Below are positions 6,151-9,568 of a stretch of DNA of 9,568 nucleotides, in pieces. The notes under the pieces were generated by a model. It was not told the DNA's origin, did no database searches, and saw nothing but the letters and a program-made list of their open reading frames with translations. The position numbers were made by a program, and so were the translations under genes. Each line of letters starts with the position of its first letter. The first letter of the stretch is position 1. Origin of the DNA: Bacteroidota bacterium (GTDB lineage: Bacteria > Bacteroidota > Bacteroidia > Flavobacteriales > Flavobacteriaceae); the NCBI GenBank assembly GCA_009936675.1, contig JAACDY010000019.1, positions 1-9,568 on the forward strand. Reading direction: 5' to 3'.

Positions 6151-7176
6151 ATGTATCGCTATCTGATCAAACCCGTTCTTTTTCTCGGTGATCCCGAATG
6201 GATACATTATTTTGTCTTTTCTCTGATCCGTTGGATTCACAAAATTCCAGGTGTGCCATTTTTGGTCAGAGCAATTTACCAAGTGCATCACCCCAAACTC
6301 GAAAAGGAACTCTTTGGCATTCGTTTTAAGAATCCCGTAGGTTTGGCAGCAGGTTTTGATAAAGATGCCAAGCTATACAGAGAGCTGTCCAACTTTGGTT
6401 TTGGATTTATTGAAATCGGCACACTGACTCCCAAACCCCAGCCTGGCAATCCCAAAAAACGTCTGTTTCGATTGCCACAGGACAAGGCACTGATCAACCG
6501 TATGGGTTTTAATAACCAAGGGGTGTCCGCTGCCATTCCACGACTCCAAAAAAACAAAAATATCATTATTGGGGGCAACATCGGCAAAAACAAAATAACC
6601 CCCAACGAGAAAGCTGTGGAGGACTATACCTACTGCTTCGATGCCTTATATCCCTATGTGGATTACTTTGTCGTTAATGTCAGTTCACCCAACACTCCCA
6701 ACCTACGGGAATTACAAGAGAAAAAACCCCTTACCGATTTGTTGAAAACCCTTCAAAAACGTAATCAAGCAACGGAAAAACCCAAACCCATACTGCTGAA
6801 AATTGCTCCCGACCTTACGGATGAGCAATTGCTGGACATCATCGATATTGTCAAAATCACAAAAACGGACGGAGTCATTGCGACCAACACTACCCTTAGC
6901 CGTGAAGGACTTGAATCTCCCAACCGAAGCGAAAGCGGGGGGCTAAGTGGGAAACCACTTACAGACAGAAGTACAGAGGTGATCCGTTTTCTGTCCCAAA
7001 AAAGTCAAAAAGCCTTTCCCATCATTGGCGTTGGGGGAATCCATAAACCCGAAGATGCCCTTGAAAAGCTTAATGCAGGTGCAGATTTGGTTCAACTCTA
7101 TACCGGCTTTGTCTATGAAGGGCCAGGGGTGGTCAAGCGGATTAACAAGGCGTTGACCAGAGATTATTTTTCGTAA
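6151..7176 (+). CDS. pyrD: Dihydroorotate dehydrogenase, quinone-linked (class 2)
   Basis: This enzyme oxidises dihydroorotate to orotate in de novo pyrimidine synthesis, passing electrons through FMN to the membrane quinone pool. The 341-residue length and the N-terminal extension (MYRYLIKPVLFLGDPEWIHY, residues 1-20, amphipathic and membrane-associating) mark class 2. Motifs in order are GLAAGFDKDA at 64-73 with Lys71, NRMGFNNQG at 116-124, and NVSSPNTPNLRELQ at 176-189 with catalytic Ser179. Further on are LLKIAPDLT with Lys217, ATNTT at 244-248, GGLSGKPL, and the FMN-phosphate loop IIGVGGI (291-297) with LYTGFVYEGP. All key residues are present. The ATG at 6151 fits the family N-terminus exactly, so the terminator 10 nt upstream is not a start-call artefact. 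No other pyrimidine gene is nearby and I see no consensus promoter in front of it. Confidence 0.96.
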   Translation: MYRYLIKPVLFLGDPEWIHYFVFSLIRWIHKIPGVPFLVRAIYQVHHPKLEKELFGIRFKNPVGLAAGFDKDAKLYRELSNFGFGFIEIGTLTPKPQPGNPKKRLFRLPQDKALINRMGFNNQGVSAAIPRLQKNKNIIIGGNIGKNKITPNEKAVEDYTYCFDALYPYVDYFVVNVSSPNTPNLRELQEKKPLTDLLKTLQKRNQATEKPKPILLKIAPDLTDEQLLDIIDIVKITKTDGVIATNTTLSREGLESPNRSESGGLSGKPLTDRSTEVIRFLSQKSQKAFPIIGVGGIHKPEDALEKLNAGADLVQLYTGFVYEGPGVVKRINKALTRDYFS

Positions 7177-7179
7177 ATT

Positions 7180-7187
7180 TAGGTTTG
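7180..7187 (+). promoter_or_regulatory. Candidate -7 element for the ABM-fold gene
   Basis: TAGGTTTG matches TAnnTTTG exactly and overlaps the region just after the pyrD stop. The nearest TTG (7153-7155) is 24 nt upstream, longer than the usual spacing, so the -33 element is doubtful. Predicted start is near 7193, with a leader of about 50 nt before the ATG at 7246. Confidence 0.4.
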
Positions 7188-7194
7188 TTTAAGG

Positions 7195-7218
7195 AAGTAT
7201 TAGCTGTTTCAAATACTT
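7195..7218. repeat. Inverted repeat in the leader of the ABM-fold gene
   Basis: AAGTATT (7195-7201) and AATACTT (7212-7218) are perfect 7-bp inverted arms with a 10-nt loop. It falls at the predicted 5' end of the transcript, where it could stabilise the mRNA or serve as an operator. There is no T-run after it, so it is not a convincing pyrD terminator. Confidence 0.3.
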
Positions 7219-7245
7219 GCATTAACCTACTAACCCATTTCATCT

Positions 7246-7584
7246 ATGATTACCATTACCCCCCAGCCATCTTATTATGCGGTCATTTTCACTTCCATTC
7301 TCGACCAGCACGACCCCGAATATTTTAAAATCAACGACATGCTAAAACAACAGGCCGAAAAGATAGACGGTTTTTTGGGGGAGGACAGCGCAAGAAATGA
7401 TTATGGAATTTCTATAAGCTATTGGAAAGATTTGGATGCCATTCAAGAGTGGCGACAAAATGCAGACCATCAATGGGCCAAGGAAAAAGGAAGAAAAGAT
7501 TTTTACAAGGAATACAAAATCAGAATTGCACGGGTAGAAAGGGAATACGGGTTTAAAAAATCTTTTGACGCTCCTGAACTCTAA
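7246..7584 (+). CDS. Antibiotic-biosynthesis-monooxygenase (ABM) fold protein
   Basis: The 112-residue protein fits the small ferredoxin-like dimeric ABM family. An opening strand YYAVIFTSI at 10-18 is followed by a helix (about 26-40), then PGFLG-like DGFLGEDSAR at 41-50, the strand GISISYWKDLDAIQEW at 54-69, and NADHQWAKEKGRKDFY with its His at 75. It closes with the strand YKIRIARVEREYGF at 90-103. This is the pattern of the YqjZ-like subgroup. The name does not imply antibiotic synthesis, because members include haem-degrading enzymes, quinone-modifying enzymes and stress proteins of unknown substrate. It is cytoplasmic, with no signal peptide. The next gene starts on the last base of its stop codon (TAATG), suggesting coupled translation. 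Confidence 0.85.
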   Translation: MITITPQPSYYAVIFTSILDQHDPEYFKINDMLKQQAEKIDGFLGEDSARNDYGISISYWKDLDAIQEWRQNADHQWAKEKGRKDFYKEYKIRIARVEREYGFKKSFDAPEL

Positions 7585-7772
7585 TGATGATATCGAAAAG
7601 AAGTAGTTTAAAACTCTTGGGAATCACCCTTTTGTTGATGCTCATCCCCCTAATGGCCAATTGGCTCAACAATGAATTCCATTGGAAGTTTGGTGATTTT
7701 ATCCTGATGGGAGCTATGATTTACGGTTTAGGACTCATCTCTCTAATACTAATGAATGTAGTAAAGAACTAA
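7584..7772 (+). CDS. Small membrane protein, apparently cut short by an in-frame TAA
   Basis: The 62-residue product has a basic N-terminus (SKRSSLK) and two predicted membrane helices, about 10-27 and 38-60, joined by NNEFHWKFGD. The ATG at 7584 overlaps the ABM gene stop by one base; a second ATG at 7587 follows directly, and either could be used. The frame closes at TAA 7770-7772, right after NVVKN. However, the same frame stays open for 33 more codons with a third hydrophobic helix and a family-like ending (see 7773-7874), so this is probably the N-terminal two thirds of a protein of about 96 residues. Whether the short form is made or is functional cannot be told. The biochemical function is unknown. 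Confidence 0.6.
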   Translation: MMISKRSSLKLLGITLLLMLIPLMANWLNNEFHWKFGDFILMGAMIYGLGLISLILMNVVKN

Positions 7773-7874
7773 ATTTTACGATTAATCGTCACTGGCATAT
7801 TTTTCCTACTCTTTTTATTGATCTGGGTAGAACTGGCTGTTGGGATTTTCGATACTCCTTTTGGGGGGAGTTAA
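7773..7874 (+). pseudogene. In-frame continuation of the small membrane protein beyond the TAA
   Basis: Directly after TAA 7770-7772 the same frame runs for 33 codons to TAA 7872-7874. It encodes ILRLIVTGIFFLLFLLIWVE followed by LAVGIFDTPFGGS. This gives a third membrane helix and an ending of the form WxELAVGIFxTPFxGS, which I recall as the conserved C-terminus of small Bacteroidota membrane proteins of about 95-100 residues. There is no ATG or GTG in this segment that would spare the helix, and the first codon after the stop is ATT. The simplest reading is a nonsense change at one codon, with AAA (Lys) to TAA as one possibility. A sequencing error, stop-codon readthrough, or re-initiation at a rare ATT are alternatives. 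The residue pattern across the break remains coding-like, so any loss would be recent. Confidence 0.55.
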
Positions 7875-7905
7875 TCAACTAAAAATTTCTTTAATCAGAC
7901 TTTTC

Positions 7906-8988
7906 TTACGAATCAAAATAACTAAACCCCTTTTTGGGATCGATGGTTTGTAGGGTTTCATAAATCAATCGGATTACATTTTCCACATCATCTCGGTGAA
8001 CCATTTCTACCGTGGTATGCATATAGCGCAGCGGTAGTGAAATCAAAGCCGAGGCAACTCCACCATTACTGTAAGCAAAAGCATCGGTATCGGTTCCGGT
8101 ATAACGAGAAGAGGCCAAACGTTGGAAGGGTATTTTTTGTTTTTCGGCCGTTTCAAGTATTTGTTCTCTGAGTTTGTTTTGCACCGCAGGAGCATAAGAT
8201 ACAACGGGCCCTTTCCCCATTTCGATATGTCCCTGTTCCTTTTGGTTGATCATGGGCGTGGTGGTGTCGTGGCAAACATCGGTAACGATGGCCACATCTG
8301 GTTTGAGGGTCTGGGTGATCATCTCTGCCCCGTGAAGGCCCACTTCCTCCTGAACGGAATTGGTAATGTAGAGCCCAAAAGGCAATTTGATTTTATTTTC
8401 GTGTAACAATCGGCCCACCTCGGCAATCATAAACCCTCCAGCGCGATTGTCGATGGCACGGCAAACAAATTTATCTTTATTGATGACCTGGAAACGATCA
8501 GGGTAGGTAATGACACAACCTACGTGTACCCCCATTTTCTCAACTTCTTTTTTGTCTTTGGCACCGATGTCGATAAATATATTATCCAATTTAGGGACTT
8601 CTTCTCTGCCTGTTTTTCGGGTATGGATGGCTGGCCAACCAAAGACTCCTTTAACGATCCCCTTTTTGGTGTGAATGTCCACCCATTTGGAAGGGGCGAT
8701 TTGGTGGTCGCTACCACCATTACGAATCACATAAATCAAACCTTTGTCTGTTATGTAATTGACATACCATGAAATTTCGTCAGAGTGTCCCTCGATGACA
8801 ACTTTGTAAGGAGCGTCTGGATTGATCACTCCTACAGCGGTGCCATAGGTGTCGGTGATAAAAGTATCTACATAGGGTTTGAGATAGTCCATCCATATTT
8901 TTTGCCCTTCCCATTCATAGCCGGTAGGAGAAGGATTATTGAGGTAGGCCTCCAAAAATGACATGGATTTTTTGTTCAAAAGTTTCAT
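7906..8988 (-). CDS. M42 family metallo-aminopeptidase
   Basis: This 360-residue protein has all the features of the M42 family (glutamyl aminopeptidase/FrvX/TET type), cytoplasmic dizinc or dicobalt aminopeptidases that usually form large dodecameric shells and trim short peptides. Metal ligands and catalytic residues are visible: His68 in EGHSDEI, bridging Asp180 in RAIDNRAGG, catalytic Glu214 and ligand Glu215 in SVQEEVGLHGA, Asp237 in VTDVCHD, and His324 in RYMHTTVEMV. An inserted small domain occupies about 75-165. Length is normal for the family and there is no signal peptide. The ATG at 8988 is the first; Met9 (MSFLEAYL) is a possible alternative. The gene is divergent from the DUF4294 gene and convergent with the small membrane protein gene, from which it is separated by 31 bp with no obvious terminator. 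Confidence 0.95.
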   Translation of the reverse strand: MKLLNKKSMSFLEAYLNNPSPTGYEWEGQKIWMDYLKPYVDTFITDTYGTAVGVINPDAPYKVVIEGHSDEISWYVNYITDKGLIYVIRNGGSDHQIAPSKWVDIHTKKGIVKGVFGWPAIHTRKTGREEVPKLDNIFIDIGAKDKKEVEKMGVHVGCVITYPDRFQVINKDKFVCRAIDNRAGGFMIAEVGRLLHENKIKLPFGLYITNSVQEEVGLHGAEMITQTLKPDVAIVTDVCHDTTTPMINQKEQGHIEMGKGPVVSYAPAVQNKLREQILETAEKQKIPFQRLASSRYTGTDTDAFAYSNGGVASALISLPLRYMHTTVEMVHRDDVENVIRLIYETLQTIDPKKGFSYFDS

Positions 8989-9009
8989 TTGTTAAAAATT
9001 GAAAAATAG

Positions 9010-9037
9010 AAAAGCTAAAATAAGCATAAGAACCCAA
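9010..9037 (-). promoter_or_regulatory. Possible promoter for the M42 peptidase gene
   Basis: On the minus strand TTG (complement of 9035-9037) is followed 17 nt later by TAGCTTTT (complement of 9010-9017). This differs from TAnnTTTG at the last base. The leader to the ATG at 8988 would be about 15 nt. Spacing is good but the -7 box is imperfect. Confidence 0.35.
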
Positions 9038-9066
9038 TTGAAAATGATTATCCCTTCATTTATTCC

Positions 9067-9074
9067 TAAATTTG
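9067..9074 (+). promoter_or_regulatory. -7 element directly in front of the DUF4294 gene
   Basis: TAAATTTG is an exact TAnnTTTG match, but the gap from its last base to the ATG at 9081 is only 6 nt. Transcription would therefore begin at or next to the start codon. The -33 position holds TTA (9048-9050, 16 nt upstream) rather than TTG, so activity is plausible but unproven. Confidence 0.48.
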
Positions 9075-9080
9075 TACACC

Positions 9081-9568
9081 ATGAAATTAGATGCTTTAAT
9101 GACTGTCATTTTGGTGATTACTTTGAGTAATGCACTGGCTCAAATATCACCACTCCTTCCCGAAGACTATTTTGTCATCGAAGGGGATAGCATTGTCAAT
9201 TCGAGTATTCAACTCAAGGAAGTGGTGTTGTTCCAACCTCTAAAATTTTACAATTACGATGAAGCCAAACGATACGTCATTCTGAGAGAGCGAACCTATA
9301 AGGTATATCCCTATGCAAAAATAGCGGCGGATCGCTTAAATATTTTGACTGGACGCTTGGAACAAATCAAATCCAAAAGAAAAAGAAGGGTCTATCTCAA
9401 GAGAATGGAAGACTTTATATATGACGAGTTTGAAAAAGAACTCAAAAAGCTCTCCCGTTCTCAGGGACGAATATTGATCAAATTAGTCCATCGTCAAACG
9501 GGAGAAACCACCCACAGCTTAGTTAAAGAACTTCGCAACGGCTGGCGGGCATTTGTTTACCAAACCAC
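9081..9568 (+). CDS. DUF4294 family exported protein, 3' end outside window
   Basis: The frame opens at ATG 9081 and is still open at the window edge (162 full codons), so the C-terminus is missing. Residues 1-20 look like a signal peptide (KLDALMTVILVITLSNALAQ, cleavage probably near Ala-Gln), suggesting export to the periplasm. The body contains LKEVVLFQPLKF and then the family core. That core comprises RERTYKVYPYAKIAADRLN, a long basic helix LEQIKSKRKRRVYLKRMEDF, YDEFEKELKKLSRSQGRIL and IKLVHRQTGETTHSLVKELR, followed by NGWRAFVYQT. I recognise this as the Bacteroidota DUF4294 family; its function is unknown. Starting at Met7 instead would give a normal leader but lose the only lysine before the hydrophobic segment, so 9081 is preferred. 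It is divergent from the M42 peptidase gene. Confidence 0.87.
   Translation, partial: MKLDALMTVILVITLSNALAQISPLLPEDYFVIEGDSIVNSSIQLKEVVLFQPLKFYNYDEAKRYVILRERTYKVYPYAKIAADRLNILTGRLEQIKSKRKRRVYLKRMEDFIYDEFEKELKKLSRSQGRILIKLVHRQTGETTHSLVKELRNGWRAFVYQT

Noticed and set aside
7778..7789. Perfect 12-bp palindrome ACGATTAATCGT shortly after the in-frame TAA
   Set aside because: As RNA it gives only a 4-bp stem, and it lies in apparent coding sequence. One such palindrome in 9.5 kb may be chance.
8122..8406. Plus-strand open frames inside the M42 peptidase gene (also 8524-8772)
   Set aside because: They lie opposite a fully supported peptidase with all metal ligands, and their translations resemble no known protein.

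Overview
The window reads as ordinary chromosome of a Bacteroidota bacterium, most likely a Flavobacteriaceae member. The protein set fits that group: a RecQ with a long acidic C-terminus, a cyclophilin-FKBP fusion, a PUR-domain protein of the DUF3276 type, an elongated NusB of about 310 residues, a DUF1573 lipoprotein next to YajC, and a DUF4294 protein beside an M42 peptidase. Start codons lack Shine-Dalgarno sequences and sit behind A-rich leaders. Several intergenic gaps carry the Bacteroidota promoter pattern (TTG or TTTG, 17-19 nt, TAnnTTTG). I see no RNA genes, insertion sequences, CRISPR arrays, phage genes or other clear signs of transfer.

Layout. (1) 1-1333, plus strand: the 3' end of recQ, then a two-domain peptidyl-prolyl isomerase. 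(2) 1326-4184, minus strand, read from right to left: an ABC exporter half-transporter, a PUR-family nucleic-acid-binding protein and a peroxiredoxin-like thioredoxin-fold protein. The last of these converges on and overlaps the isomerase gene by 8 bp. (3) 4185-4324: a divergent promoter region with a well-formed promoter on each strand. (4) 4325-6140, plus strand: nusB, a DUF1573 lipoprotein gene with its own promoter inside the end of nusB, and yajC, closed by a strong UUCG-loop terminator. (5) 6151-7874, plus strand: pyrD (quinone-linked dihydroorotate dehydrogenase), an ABM-fold monooxygenase-like gene, and a small membrane protein gene overlapping it by 1 bp. That small gene appears to be interrupted by an in-frame TAA. 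(6) 7906-8988, minus strand: an M42 metallo-aminopeptidase, divergent from a DUF4294 gene that runs off the right edge.

The genes are mainly housekeeping: DNA repair, protein folding, efflux, transcription antitermination, the Sec accessory YajC, pyrimidine synthesis and peptide turnover. I found no multi-gene system that looks new. The points most worth a second look are the split small membrane protein at 7584-7874, the terminator lying 10 nt upstream of pyrD, the Asp-for-Glu substitution in the ABC transporter with no partner gene beside it, and the near-leaderless arrangement of the DUF4294 gene.
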